Source: Couchioplanes azureus
GTDB lineage: Bacteria > Actinomycetota > Actinomycetes > Mycobacteriales > Micromonosporaceae
Direction of reading: 5' to 3'
DNA length: 64,000 bases
NCBI RefSeq assembly: GCF_014648355.1
Contig: NZ_BMQY01000001.1
Span: 1,320,255-1,384,254, forward strand
The translations under genes were made by a program, and so were the position numbers. Shown here piece by piece: positions 8,591 to 17,324 of this stretch; position 1 is the stretch's first letter, and each line of letters begins with the position of its first letter. Under the pieces are notes generated by a model, which did not search any database, was not told the DNA's origin, and saw only the letters and a list, made by a program, of their open reading frames with translations.

Positions 8591-8658
8591 AAGCCAACCG
8601 GTCGAGCTGGCCTCGGCGCGGCGGCCGGGCGCGGAGGAGCAGACCATAGGCTGGCGGC

Positions 8659-9486
8659 ATGGCGCGGACGACGAACCGGCGACCCGTGACGAAGATCGAC
8701 CTGGACGCGCCCGGGGGACCACGTCGCCGTCCCGACGAGCTGGCCGCCGAGGAGCCGCTGGAGATCCGACTGCGCAAGAAACCGCTCGCCGTCACCATGC
8801 GCACGCCGGGCCAGGACATCGACCTCGCCATGGGATTCCTGTTCGGCGAGGGCATCATCCGGTCGGCCTCCGACGTCGTCACCGCTCAGCTGTGCGCGGG
8901 CACCGACGCGCCGAACACCTACAACGTGGTCGACATCGCGCTGGGCGATCACGTCCCGCCGCCGGCGACCGATCCGAGCCGCGGCTTCTACACGTCGAGC
9001 TCGTGCGGCGTGTGCGGCAAGGCCAGCATCGACGCCGTCCGCACCCGGTCTCGCTTCGACGTGAGCGCCGACGAGGTGTCCGTCGCCGCCCGGACCCTGG
9101 CCGAGCTTCCCGGCAAGCTGCGCGCCGCACAGCAGACCTTCGACCGTACGGGCGGACTGCACGCGGCAGGCCTCTTCGGTCTGGGCGGGAAGCTGGTCGT
9201 GCTCCGCGAGGACGTCGGACGGCACAACGCGGTCGACAAGGTCATCGGATGGGCGGTGCGCGAGGGCCGCCTGCCGCTCGCCGGGCACTTGTTGCTGGTG
9301 TCCGGACGGGCGAGCTTCGAGCTGACCCAGAAGGCGTGGATGGCCGGAATCCCGGTGCTCGCGGCGGTCTCCGCACCCAGCACCCTCGCGGCGGAACTGG
9401 CGGACGAGGCGGGAATGACCCTCGTCGGCTTCCTCCGCGGGCGGTCGATGAACGTCTACGCAGGGGCACATCGTGTAGTCGTCTGA
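8659..9486 (+). CDS. fdhD: FdhD, sulfurtransferase for formate dehydrogenase
   Basis: A 275-residue FdhD. It carries sulfur from a cysteine desulfurase to the molybdenum bis-MGD cofactor of formate dehydrogenase and is needed for its activity. The active-site CGVC motif is at residues 116-119 (SSCGVCGK). Other family signatures are [21 protein letters not shown] and [18 protein letters not shown] [16 protein letters not shown]. No formate dehydrogenase gene is in the window. The upstream gap holds the 46-bp array, so its promoter must lie close to or within that array. Confidence 0.95.
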   Translation: MARTTNRRPVTKIDLDAPGGPRRRPDELAAEEPLEIRLRKKPLAVTMRTPGQDIDLAMGFLFGEGIIRSASDVVTAQLCAGTDAPNTYNVVDIALGDHVPPPATDPSRGFYTSSSCGVCGKASIDAVRTRSRFDVSADEVSVAARTLAELPGKLRAAQQTFDRTGGLHAAGLFGLGGKLVVLREDVGRHNAVDKVIGWAVREGRLPLAGHLLLVSGRASFELTQKAWMAGIPVLAAVSAPSTLAAELADEAGMTLVGFLRGRSMNVYAGAHRVVV

Positions 9487-9511
9487 GTTCCCTGCGCATT
9501 AGCCACTCATT

Positions 9512-9551
9512 AATCCGCGTCATGGCAACTCAATCCGCGTCATGGCAACTC
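9512..9551. repeat. 20-bp direct repeat, two perfect tandem copies
   Basis: The unit AATCCGCGTCATGGCAACTC is present at 9512-9531 and again at 9532-9551, 26 bases after the fdhD stop. The rest of the fdhD-DUF4192 gap (9487-9883) is featureless high-GC sequence; I see no gene or clear terminator in it. Confidence 0.95.
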
Positions 9552-9883
9552 GGCCCCGCCGTGGGTCTCGAGCATGGACAGCTGGGGCGGTATGCGGCCC
9601 CGCGCGACCGCGGCACCGCGGAGACACTCACGGCGGGACCTCCGGGTCGTCCCGTACGTGACCCGGCCAGAAACACCCGCGCACACCAGCGCTCCGCGCG
9701 GGACACCGAGCGACCTCCGTGGGCGAGGACCCGGTGCCCGCACTGCACCGGTGCCGGCACCGCACCAGACGGCCGACAACCCGACCGGACAGCGCCGCTG
9801 CGACTTTCCGGTTCGGGCCGCCTCCGGCCGGTGACCGTACGGCGGGAGACCCATCCTCCCTGAACGGGACGAATGGGACGGTG

Positions 9884-11500
9884 TCATCGCCGACGGCGAA
9901 CGGTACGACGTTCCACCGAGCCTCCGGTGATGGTTCTGTGGCCGGCCGGCCATGCCGGTCGGCCGCATGATCTCCTGTCGCTGCGGACCGGCCTTGTCCT
10001 GCGCAGGTGTGCCCCTGTCTCGCGACAGCCCGATGTTCCCGTCTCGCCGCCCAGGTCCGCCTTGTCGGGCTCCGCCGTCCGGCCTGCCCCGATGCCCGGC
10101 TCCCCGGTCCGGCCGACGGCCCCCGGCGCCTGCTCGCCCACCCGTGGCAGTGCGTCGATGCCCGGCTCCACGGGCCGGGCCGCCTCCATGCCCTGCTCCA
10201 CCGTCCGGCCCGCCTCGATGCCCGGCTCCGCGGTCTGGTCTGCCTCCGTGCCATGCTCCGCCGTCTGGCCGGGCTCGGTGCCCGGCCCCGCCTTCTCGCC
10301 TGTCTCGCCTGGCCGCGTCCTCTGATGTGCCGCGGCCTCATCGCTGGGCATCTCAGGCGCCATGGCGTCCGGGTTCGCCTCGCGGTTCTGCGCGCCGGGA
10401 TCGCTGCCGCCTAGCTTTGCCCGGGGATCTTCGTCCTCGACGCCGGAGTAGCCCGGTTCTTCCGGAGCGGGCCGGCCGGTCGGAGTGGGCCAGCCGGCCA
10501 CCGTCGAGGGCGGGACGGCGGAGTACAGCGTGGCGTTCATCGTCTCGGCCAGCGAGTAGTGCGGGTCGACCTCGAGGGCTCGCTCCACCGCGACAGCCGC
10601 CAAGGCTGCCCGGTTGGTGCGCCACGCGATGAAGGAGAGCAGCGATGCCGGCGCCGGAACACGCTGAGGGTTGACCCGGCGCACCACGTCCGACCAGAGC
10701 GAGATCTGCCAGTCGTCCATGCCGCTGCGGATCCAGGCGTAGTCGCGCACGGGCACCGAGGTGAGCAGGTGGCCGAGCCAGGCGACCTCGTCGTCGGACA
10801 GCCGACCACCAGAACGGTAGCGCCGCTCCGCAGACCGCACCGCCGCCCGGCCCGCCCGCAGGATCAGACGTTCCGAGCGGCATCGGTCCTCGGCCTCGGA
10901 CGCCGTCCCGCCGTCGTCCTGCGCCGGTTCCTGCCGAAGCAGATCCAGCAGGTTGGTCAGCGCTCGCTCGTCGGCCGCGTCCATGGCCTCGCGATCCGCT
11001 CCGGTCACGGGCGCGAGCTGCGCTTCCAGGTCCCTGCGGCTGGGCAGGGCGACCGCTCCCGCGAAGGTCGCCTCCGCTGCCACCACGCTGTCCGGGGGAT
11101 GGCACAGCCGCCCGTCCTGGGGGCAGCATCTCTGCTTGATGCACCGGTACGACCAGTAGCGGCCGTCGGCCACCCGGAACTCGTCGACGATCCGCAGGCC
11201 CGCACGTGACAGGGCGTGCGACAGGTGGCGGAGCGACGGTGTGACGCGGTCGCTGTCGCCGTACCCGATGAGGGCTATGGATTCGGGCCGCTGCTCGGCG
11301 ACCAGCGCGGCGAGGTGGAGGACCGGTGCCCGGGCTTCGAGGTCGGGAATGCCCGGCTCCGGCAGGTCGATGCGGGCCGCAAACGCCAGCTTGGCACCCG
11401 TCACCGCCGCGACGACCAGGCTGTCCGCCGGATGGAACCCGATCAGGAACGGCACCGCAGCGATCAGGTCAGCGGGGGTGCGCACTTTCAGCTTCGTCAT
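9884..11500 (-). CDS. DUF4192-family protein with a repeat-rich C-terminal extension
   Basis: A 538-residue protein. Residues 1 to about 340 match the DUF4192 family, which is widespread in actinomycetes and of unknown function. Hallmarks are LKVRTPADLIAAVPFLIGFHP at the start, the Cys-containing block around CIKQRCCPQDGRLCHP, and WRTNRAALAAVAVERAL near the end of the domain. The remaining roughly 195 residues are low-complexity and charged, including a degenerate 10-residue repeat of the form PGIEAGRTVE, and end in an Arg-rich tail. Most DUF4192 proteins stop soon after the domain, so the tail looks like a local expansion. Two DnaA-box-like sequences lie just upstream. Confidence 0.8.
   Translation of the reverse strand: MTKLKVRTPADLIAAVPFLIGFHPADSLVVAAVTGAKLAFAARIDLPEPGIPDLEARAPVLHLAALVAEQRPESIALIGYGDSDRVTPSLRHLSHALSRAGLRIVDEFRVADGRYWSYRCIKQRCCPQDGRLCHPPDSVVAAEATFAGAVALPSRRDLEAQLAPVTGADREAMDAADERALTNLLDLLRQEPAQDDGGTASEAEDRCRSERLILRAGRAAVRSAERRYRSGGRLSDDEVAWLGHLLTSVPVRDYAWIRSGMDDWQISLWSDVVRRVNPQRVPAPASLLSFIAWRTNRAALAAVAVERALEVDPHYSLAETMNATLYSAVPPSTVAGWPTPTGRPAPEEPGYSGVEDEDPRAKLGGSDPGAQNREANPDAMAPEMPSDEAAAHQRTRPGETGEKAGPGTEPGQTAEHGTEADQTAEPGIEAGRTVEQGMEAARPVEPGIDALPRVGEQAPGAVGRTGEPGIGAGRTAEPDKADLGGETGTSGCRETGAHLRRTRPVRSDRRSCGRPAWPAGHRTITGGSVERRTVRRRR
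10150..10310 (-). repeat. Degenerate 30-bp in-frame repeat in the DUF4192 tail
   Basis: About four to five copies of a 30-bp unit encode decapeptides such as HGTEADQTAE, PGIEAGRTVE and QGMEAARPVE. Copies differ at several bases, so the array is older than the perfect ones in neighbouring genes. Confidence 0.75.
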
Positions 11501-11553
11501 GGCAAGCAGGTTGGCCGAGAAGGGTCGGCGGCCGCGTGCCAGAAGCCGCCGCC

Positions 11554-11579
11554 TGTGGATAACCCTGCGTTGTGGATAA
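11554..11579. promoter_or_regulatory. Pair of DnaA-box sequences
   Basis: Two exact TGTGGATAA sequences (reverse complement TTATCCACA, the strong DnaA box) lie at 11554-11562 and 11571-11579, 17 bp apart and in the same orientation. They are in the gap upstream of the DUF4192 gene and downstream of the GNAT gene. Two perfect 9-mers this close in high-GC DNA are unlikely by chance. Whether DnaA binds here is not shown by sequence alone. Confidence 0.6.
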
Positions 11580-11693
11580 CCGGGCCGCCGGATCGGTCAC
11601 CCATGCCATGCTTCCGATCCGCCGGGAACGCCGTCGGCCCGTTCGCCTCCGGCGACCCGTCATCGCTGCCCGTGACGGAGTCGCCCTCGTGAC

Positions 11694-12197
11694 CTAGGAG
11701 CGGAATTGAAGTTCGTGCAGCTCCAGGCCCTCTTGCTGCCAGTCGTGTGGATGGCGGTCGAGGTCCATCGTCAACTCGATCGACGACACGACGTCGTAGC
11801 CGGCCGCGTGCAGGCTGCGGATGGCATCCACGTTGCGCGAGGCAGGGGAGATCGTGAGGGCTTGCATGTTGCGCTTCTTGGCCTCCTGCGCAACGTGCCG
11901 CAGCAGCTTGCGGCCGACGCCCTTGTGCCGGTGGGAGGCAGTCACCACGACCGGTTCCACCTCACCCGCGCGCCCCCGGATGATCAGGCCCACCAGGCCG
12001 ATCACCCCGTCGTCCGCGTGGTCGGCGACCCACAGACCGCCGAGGTCGAGGCGGGTCAGGTACTCCTCGAAGCCGGCTCCGCTGTCGTCGGACGGATCGC
12101 CGTACATCCGGTTGTGCTGAGCCGTCAATTCCGCCCACAGTCGCCGGCCGGCACTGTGGTCGCTCGGCCGGTACGAACGCACAGCGACAGGTGTCAT
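11694..12197 (-). CDS. GNAT-family N-acetyltransferase
   Basis: A 167-residue acetyltransferase. The acetyl-CoA binding motif A is VVVTASHRHKGVGRKLLRHVAQEA, and the C-terminal motif B region is AGYDVVSSIELTMDL. The substrate is unknown. The ATG at 12197 begins MTPVAVRSYRPSDH, a usual GNAT beginning, but no strong ribosome-binding site precedes it. It is divergent from the kinase gene at 12254, and the two share a gap of only 56 bases. Confidence 0.85.
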   Translation of the reverse strand: MTPVAVRSYRPSDHSAGRRLWAELTAQHNRMYGDPSDDSGAGFEEYLTRLDLGGLWVADHADDGVIGLVGLIIRGRAGEVEPVVVTASHRHKGVGRKLLRHVAQEAKKRNMQALTISPASRNVDAIRSLHAAGYDVVSSIELTMDLDRHPHDWQQEGLELHELQFRS

Positions 12198-12253
12198 GCC
12201 GACATTTTGACTCCGATTCGGGCACGCCGTAACCCGAAGTGGAAGATAAGGCG

Positions 12254-13135
12254 GTGGATCTGCCGTATCTGCGCACGCACCCGCAGCATCTCCCGACATT
12301 TCTGACTCATCAGCGGATTCGGGAGACCCCCGTGGGAGGCGGTGCCGTCTGCCGGGCATCGCGCCTGACCTTGGACGACGGCTCGTCGCTGTTCGCGAAG
12401 ACGTGGCCCGCGGGTGAGCCGCCCGAGCACTTCTTCGCCACCGAGGCGGCCGGGCTGGAGTGGCTCCGCGAGGCCGATGCGGTGCCGGTTCCCGAGGTCA
12501 TCGTCGCGCTCGACGGGATGCTCGCACTCGAATGGGTGGACTCCGGTCCGCCGACGCGCGCGGGCGCCGAGCGGTTCGGCGTGGAGCTGGCCGGCCTGCA
12601 CCGGTCGGGCGCGGAGAGCTTCGGAGCCTCGTGGACCGGGTTCATCGGGCCGCTGCGGCAGGACAACACGCCATCGGCCGGCCCGTGGGGGGAGTGGTTC
12701 GCGGAACGGCGGCTGCGGCCGTACCTGAAGATCTCGGCCGACCGCGGCGCGCTCTCCGGCAGCGATGTCACGGTGGTCGAGCGCATTCTTTCCGGGATCG
12801 ACAGGTACGGCGGGGAGGAGCCTCCCGCCCGGATCCACGGCGACTTGTGGCCGGGCAACGTGCTGTGGGGTGCCGACGGACGGGTCTGGCTCGTGGACCC
12901 CGCCGCTCATGGCGGGCATCGGGAGACCGACCTGGCGCAGTTGGCGTTGTTCGGCGGAGTTGCGCATCTCGACGCGATCATCTCGGCCTATGACGAGGCA
13001 TGGCCGTTGGCGGAGGGGTGGCGCGACCGGGTTGCCCTGCATCAGCTTCATCTGCTGTTGGTGCATACTGCGGCGTTCGGGGAGCAGTATCGCGAGGCCG
13101 TGCGCGCTGCGGCGGATGTGCTACTCGGTCATTAG
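12254..13135 (+). CDS. Fructosamine kinase / ketosamine-3-kinase family
   Basis: A 293-residue kinase of the fructosamine-3-kinase family, which phosphorylates sugar adducts on proteins or amino acids as a deglycation step. The catalytic loop is HGDLWPGNVLW, the metal-binding block is LVDPAAHGGHRETDLAQ, and the N-terminal lobe Lys is in LFAKTWP. The start is GTG 12254 with GGAAG 8 bases upstream; a GTG at 12239 is the other option. The bacterial substrate is not established. A 26-bp tandem repeat array follows immediately. Confidence 0.85.
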   Translation: MDLPYLRTHPQHLPTFLTHQRIRETPVGGGAVCRASRLTLDDGSSLFAKTWPAGEPPEHFFATEAAGLEWLREADAVPVPEVIVALDGMLALEWVDSGPPTRAGAERFGVELAGLHRSGAESFGASWTGFIGPLRQDNTPSAGPWGEWFAERRLRPYLKISADRGALSGSDVTVVERILSGIDRYGGEEPPARIHGDLWPGNVLWGADGRVWLVDPAAHGGHRETDLAQLALFGGVAHLDAIISAYDEAWPLAEGWRDRVALHQLHLLLVHTAAFGEQYREAVRAAADVLLGH

Positions 13136-13147
13136 GGACGTAAGCAC

Positions 13148-13420
13148 CCTTCTACGCCGGGAAGCCTGGCCACGCCTTCCACCGCGAGGGGCCTGGCCAC
13201 GCCTTCCATTCCGAGCGACCTGGCCATGCTTCCACCCCGAACGACCTGGCCAACGCCTCCACCCCGAGCGACCTCGCCACGCTTCCACCCCGAACGACCT
13301 CGCCACGCCTCCACCCCGAACGACCTCGCCACGCCTCCACCCCGAACGACCTCGCCACGCCTCCACCCCGAACGACCTGGCCAACGCCTCCACCCCGAGC
13401 GACTGGGGCGACGGTGTGAT
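13148..13420. repeat. Intergenic 26-bp tandem repeat, about 11 copies
   Basis: This array fills most of the gap between the kinase gene and moaA (13136-13554). The unit resembles CTCCACCCCGAACGACCTCG followed by CCACGC. Three central copies (about 13304-13381) are identical and outer copies are increasingly diverged. Because 26 is not a multiple of three, the same peptide words recur in all frames and the ORFs there are by-products. No direct evidence for function; no unique spacers, so not CRISPR. Confidence 0.92.
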
Positions 13421-13554
13421 CGGGCGCCTGGGTGGCTTCGCACGGTCCGCGCCCTGGGGCATGTCGGGCGGATTGGTGCGCGGCGAGGCGTGCGGTGTAT
13501 CGCAGTGCGGAACAGGCGACGGCAAATGTCGTACCCAAGCGCTACCTTCGACCA

Positions 13555-14613
13555 GTGACCGAGCTTGCCCTGCCCACCGTGCCGCCGCGGGGTTCCGTGC
13601 GTGGGGGTGGGTTGCTTGCCGACCGGTTCGGGCGTGTTGCCACCGATCTTCGGGTGTCGTTGACCGACCGCTGCAACCTCCGGTGCACGTATTGCATGCC
13701 CGAGGAGGGGCTCGCGTGGATGCCGCGGGAGCAGCAGCTCAGCGACGACGAGGTGGGGCGGCTCATCCGGATCGCGGTCGAGCGGCTGGGTGTCACCGAG
13801 GTGCGGTTCACGGGCGGGGAGCCGCTCATCCGACGGGGGCTCGTGGGCATCGTCGCGGCCGCCGCGGCGTTGCGGCCCCGGCCGAGGCTTTCCATCACCA
13901 CGAATGGCATCGGCCTTGAGCGGCTTGCGCAGCCGCTGCGGGACGCCGGGCTCGACCGGGTGAATGTCTCGCTCGACACGCTGTCTCCCGCGAGGTTCGA
14001 GCAGCTCACGCATCGTGATCGGCATGCCGACGTGCTCAAGGGGTTGGCCGGGGCGGCCGGTGCGGGGCTCACCCCCGTCAAGATCAACACAGTGTTGATG
14101 CGAGGCATCAACGATGACGAGGCGCCGGGGCTGTTGCGGTTCGCGCTGGATCATGGGTACGAGTTGCGGTTCATCGAGCAGATGCCGCTCGACGCCCAGC
14201 ATCGGTGGGAACGGCGCGAGATGGTCACCGCGGCGGCGATTCTGGAGGCGCTGAAGTCTTTCGGGCTGCAGACCGATCCGGTTTCACGTGGAACAGCGCC
14301 GGCGGAGACCTGGCTCGTGCCGGGGCACCTCGACGCGGCGGGCAATCCGGCTCGGGTCGGCGTCATCGGCAGTGTGACCAGGCCCTTCTGCGGCGATTGC
14401 GATCGCACCCGGTTGACCGCGGACGGACAGGTGCGTAACTGCTTGTTCGCGACCGGCGAGACGGACCTGCGTGGGCTCGTCCGCGGCAATGCCTCGGACG
14501 ACGAGATCGCCGACGCCTGGCGTGCCGCCATGTGGGGCAAGAGGGCCGGCCACGGCATCGACGATCCGTCGTTCCTCCAGCCGTCCCGCCCGATGTCCGC
14601 GATCGGCGGCTGA
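13555..14613 (+). CDS. moaA: GTP 3',8-cyclase MoaA
   Basis: A 352-residue radical SAM enzyme that, with MoaC, converts GTP to cyclic pyranopterin monophosphate, the first step of molybdenum cofactor synthesis. The SAM cluster motif is C40-x3-C44-x2-C47 (CNLRCTYC). The second 4Fe-4S site is in the C-terminal block FCGDCDRTRLT with a further Cys in RNCLF. The protein ends in the double glycine typical of MoaA (SAIGG). The GTG at 13555 is chosen because the family begins shortly before the DRFGR block; no good Shine-Dalgarno precedes it. A moaD gene follows after 2 bases. Confidence 0.95.
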   Translation: MTELALPTVPPRGSVRGGGLLADRFGRVATDLRVSLTDRCNLRCTYCMPEEGLAWMPREQQLSDDEVGRLIRIAVERLGVTEVRFTGGEPLIRRGLVGIVAAAAALRPRPRLSITTNGIGLERLAQPLRDAGLDRVNVSLDTLSPARFEQLTHRDRHADVLKGLAGAAGAGLTPVKINTVLMRGINDDEAPGLLRFALDHGYELRFIEQMPLDAQHRWERREMVTAAAILEALKSFGLQTDPVSRGTAPAETWLVPGHLDAAGNPARVGVIGSVTRPFCGDCDRTRLTADGQVRNCLFATGETDLRGLVRGNASDDEIADAWRAAMWGKRAGHGIDDPSFLQPSRPMSAIGG

Positions 14614-14615
14614 AG

Positions 14616-15137
14616 GTGCACACCACCACAGGGTCCGGGCACGCATCGGCGAACCGCGGCACTGCTGCTCACGGCACACCGGTCTTCCCGCACACGACGA
14701 CCTCCCAGACCGCGGCAGCCACCTCGGCAGCGCTCTCCCCGCACCCCGCGACCCCTCGCGCCATGGCAGCCACATCCGCGTCGCCTTCCCCGCCCCCCGC
14801 GACCTCCCCTAACGCAGGAGTGACCTCCCCGCGCCCGGCGCCCCTACCGAGCGCAGACGCCGCCTCTGCGACGGACAGTCGACCGGGCGCTCGACCTGTC
14901 CTGGTCCGGTACTTCGCCGGAGCTCGGGCGGCCGCCGGGAACACGCGCGAGGAAACCGTTCCGGCGTCGTCGCTGGACCACCTCATCGAGCTGCTGAGCG
15001 AACGCCACGGCGAGCGGCTCGCCGTGGTTCTCAAGGCCGCGAGCTTCCTCGTCGACGGTCTCGCTTGTCATGATCGGCAGGTGGCTTTGCCCGCCGGGGC
15101 GACCGTCGATGTCCTGCCACCGTTCGCGGGGGGTTGA
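14616..15137 (+). CDS. moaD: MoaD/ThiS-family sulfur carrier, possibly with a long low-complexity N-terminus
   Basis: The last 80 residues (VLVRYFAGARAAAGNTREE through LPPFAGG) are a MoaD ubiquitin-like sulfur carrier; the terminal Gly-Gly is where the thiocarboxylate forms. With the GTG at 14616, 2 bases after the moaA stop, the product is 173 residues, with about 85 extra residues rich in Ala, Thr and Pro. Alternative starts are ATG 14763 and GTG 14820; the latter gives 105 residues, closer to the usual 80-90. The extension is encoded by decayed roughly 55-bp repeats, so it may not be translated. The stop overlaps the next TTG start by 3 bases (TTGA). Confidence 0.75.
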   Translation: MHTTTGSGHASANRGTAAHGTPVFPHTTTSQTAAATSAALSPHPATPRAMAATSASPSPPPATSPNAGVTSPRPAPLPSADAASATDSRPGARPVLVRYFAGARAAAGNTREETVPASSLDHLIELLSERHGERLAVVLKAASFLVDGLACHDRQVALPAGATVDVLPPFAGG

Positions 15138-16801
15138 ACTTGATCGGGTTCGTCGGGCTGATCATCGTCGTTGTCGGCCTGATCCACCTCTACCTGTGGA
15201 AACGCCTCGTCCGCGATCCGTTCACGAAGGGCCGGGCTCGCCGTGCCGGTGGCATCGCCGCCGTGCTGCTGGCAATTCTCGCGCCCGCGACGCTCATCGG
15301 CGTACGGACCGGCGTCGCGAAGTGGCTGGCGTGGCCCGGCTACCTCTGGATCGCGCTGATGTTCTACCTGCTGGTCGTCCTCGCGGTCCTGGAGATACCG
15401 CGCCTCGCCGCCAACCTCTGGCTGCGCTCGAAGGCCGCGACGACCGGAGCCGGCACCACCGAATCCGCCAGGACGGAATCCGCCAGGACCGAAGCCGCGA
15501 CGACCGCCCGTCCGATGACTGCCGGGGGCGTCGAAAGCGGTTCGGTCGCCAGTGGCCACGACCACAGCGACGGCCTCGACAACCCCGCAGTGAATAGCGG
15601 CACCACCACCGCCACGAACGGCGCCGCCCCCGCGACTGCCGACTCCGCCGGCGAGAGCACGAAGACGGCCAGCGAGTCCAGCCACGAGTACACGCCTGGA
15701 GGCGCCGCTGAAGGCCGTCGAGATCACGGACCTGCGACCATCTCCACGGATAGGAGCATTGCCCCACAGGGCAGCGCTGGCGCAGGAAAGACCACCCCCG
15801 CGAACGGGGGCACTCCCGCGGACGGGGGCACCCCCGCGAACGGGGGCACTCCCGCGGACGGGGGCACCCCCGCGAACGGCAGCACCCCGGCGAACGGCAG
15901 CACCCCCGCGAACGGCAGCACCCCCGCGAACGGCAGCACCCCCGCGAACGGCAGCACCCCCGCGGGCGAAGAGGCGGCCGGGATCGAGCGACGACTGCTG
16001 CTTGCGCGCGGTGCCGCCATCTTTGCCGGGCTCACCGCCGCGGGGCTCACCGGTTACGGCGTGAAGACCGCGCTCGGGGACCCGCAGCTCGACCGGGTGC
16101 AGATTCGCCTGGCCAAGCTGCCCCGCGCGATGGACGGCACCCGGCTCGCCGTCGTGTCGGACATTCATCTCGGGCCGCTGACCGGCCTACGGCACACCGA
16201 GCGGATCGTTCGGCTCATCAACTCCGTCGACGCCGACATCGTCTGCGTGGTCGGCGATCTCGTCGACGGGACCGTGGGCGAGCTCGGACGGTTCGCGGCC
16301 CCGCTGGCCGGGATCCAATCCCGGCGGGGCGCCTACTTCGTCACGGGGAACCACGAGTACTACTCCGGCCACTCCGAGTGGGTGACCGAGGTAGCTCGGC
16401 TCGGGATCCGGCCGTTGCGCAACGAGCGGCTCGAGGTGGCCGGGTTGGACCTGGCCGGGGTGAACGATCTCGGTGGCGCCGCCGTCGGCGACGGCCCGGA
16501 CTTCGAGCGGGCGCTCGGTGACCGGGATCCCGCGCGGCCGGTCGTGCTCATGGCGCACCAGCCCATCGCGGCCCGGGACGCCGCGCCGTTCGGGGTCGAC
16601 CTCCAGGTCTCCGGGCATACCCACGGCGGGCAGATGGTTCCCTTCAACCTGCTGGTCCGGATGGAGCAGCCGGTGGTGAGCGGGCTCGGCAAGGTGGACG
16701 GGGTGCCGGTGTACGTGACCAACGGCGCCGGGTTCTGGGGGCCGCCGGTCCGGGTGGGGGCACCGCCGCAGGTCACCGTCATCGAGCTCCGCACGCCGTA
16801 G
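15134..16801 (+). CDS. Membrane-anchored metallophosphoesterase with a repeat linker
   Basis: A 555-residue protein. The N-terminus has three to four membrane segments (about residues 2-20, 38-56 and 70-92). A roughly 200-residue low-complexity linker follows, ending in ten TPANGS/TPADGG hexapeptides. A hydrophobic stretch after RRLLLARGAA then leads into a calcineurin-like phosphoesterase domain with DIHLGP, GDLVDG, GNHEYY and GHTHGGQ metal-binding motifs. It belongs to the YkuE-like subfamily, often located outside the membrane; the substrate is unknown (UDP-diacylglucosamine-like or phospholipid substrates are possible). The start is TTG 15134, coupled to moaD by TTGA. Confidence 0.87.
   Translation: MNLIGFVGLIIVVVGLIHLYLWKRLVRDPFTKGRARRAGGIAAVLLAILAPATLIGVRTGVAKWLAWPGYLWIALMFYLLVVLAVLEIPRLAANLWLRSKAATTGAGTTESARTESARTEAATTARPMTAGGVESGSVASGHDHSDGLDNPAVNSGTTTATNGAAPATADSAGESTKTASESSHEYTPGGAAEGRRDHGPATISTDRSIAPQGSAGAGKTTPANGGTPADGGTPANGGTPADGGTPANGSTPANGSTPANGSTPANGSTPANGSTPAGEEAAGIERRLLLARGAAIFAGLTAAGLTGYGVKTALGDPQLDRVQIRLAKLPRAMDGTRLAVVSDIHLGPLTGLRHTERIVRLINSVDADIVCVVGDLVDGTVGELGRFAAPLAGIQSRRGAYFVTGNHEYYSGHSEWVTEVARLGIRPLRNERLEVAGLDLAGVNDLGGAAVGDGPDFERALGDRDPARPVVLMAHQPIAARDAAPFGVDLQVSGHTHGGQMVPFNLLVRMEQPVVSGLGKVDGVPVYVTNGAGFWGPPVRVGAPPQVTVIELRTP
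15794..15973 (+). repeat. 18-bp in-frame tandem repeat, 10 units, in the metallophosphoesterase linker
   Basis: Units encode TPANGG/TPADGG alternating four times, then TPANGS five times, then a degenerate TPAGEE. The two sub-arrays suggest two rounds of expansion. The unit is six codons, so copy number can change without a frameshift. Confidence 0.92.
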
Positions 16802-17002
16802 GAACCAGCCAGCAACTGGCCAGCCGGAGGGGCCGCGGGGCGAGAGCCGGCCGGACATAGTCCTCCCCGGGAAGAAGGTCGGCCGAGGAAGGCCAGGCAA
16901 CGAAGGGCCACGGCACGGAGGACGGGCGAGCAGGCAAGGCGGGAAGGGCCGGCCGAGCGAGTCGGCCCAGGTAGACCCCGGCGGGATAGACCGGGTGAGC
17001 AA

Positions 17003-17113
17003 GGCAGGACCAGGCAGGCCGGACCAGGGAGCCCGGGCCGGGCAGGCCGGACCAGGCAGGCCGGACCAGGCAGGCGGGACCAGGCAGGCGGGACCAGGCA
17101 GGCCGGACCAAGG
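17003..17113. repeat. 14-bp intergenic tandem repeat upstream of the EndoQ-UvrD gene
   Basis: About eight copies of a GGACCAGGCAGGCC-like 14-mer, some with a CC-to-GG change. The rest of the gap 16802-17324 holds no recognisable gene; an open frame extends upstream of the helicase start but has no Shine-Dalgarno or homology. Confidence 0.88.
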
Positions 17114-17324
17114 GGGCCGGGTCAGGGAGACCGGCGAGGAAGATTTGAGCCGTTCCGATGGGCAGAGTCGTTACTCAGCGCAACCGCCGTACCCCTAAGA
17201 AGTGAATCTCGGGCCCATCCGCCGAGCCACAGCAACCACCTCCCCAGGATTCAATCGCGGATCGGTTATGTCACTTCGCGCGTGGCGGCTTCTGGCGCGC
17301 GGCGCGCCCGTGACAGGATGCAGC

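Noticed and set aside
13148..13420. CRISPR array
   Set aside because: The 26-bp units are directly contiguous with no unique spacers and no cas genes nearby.
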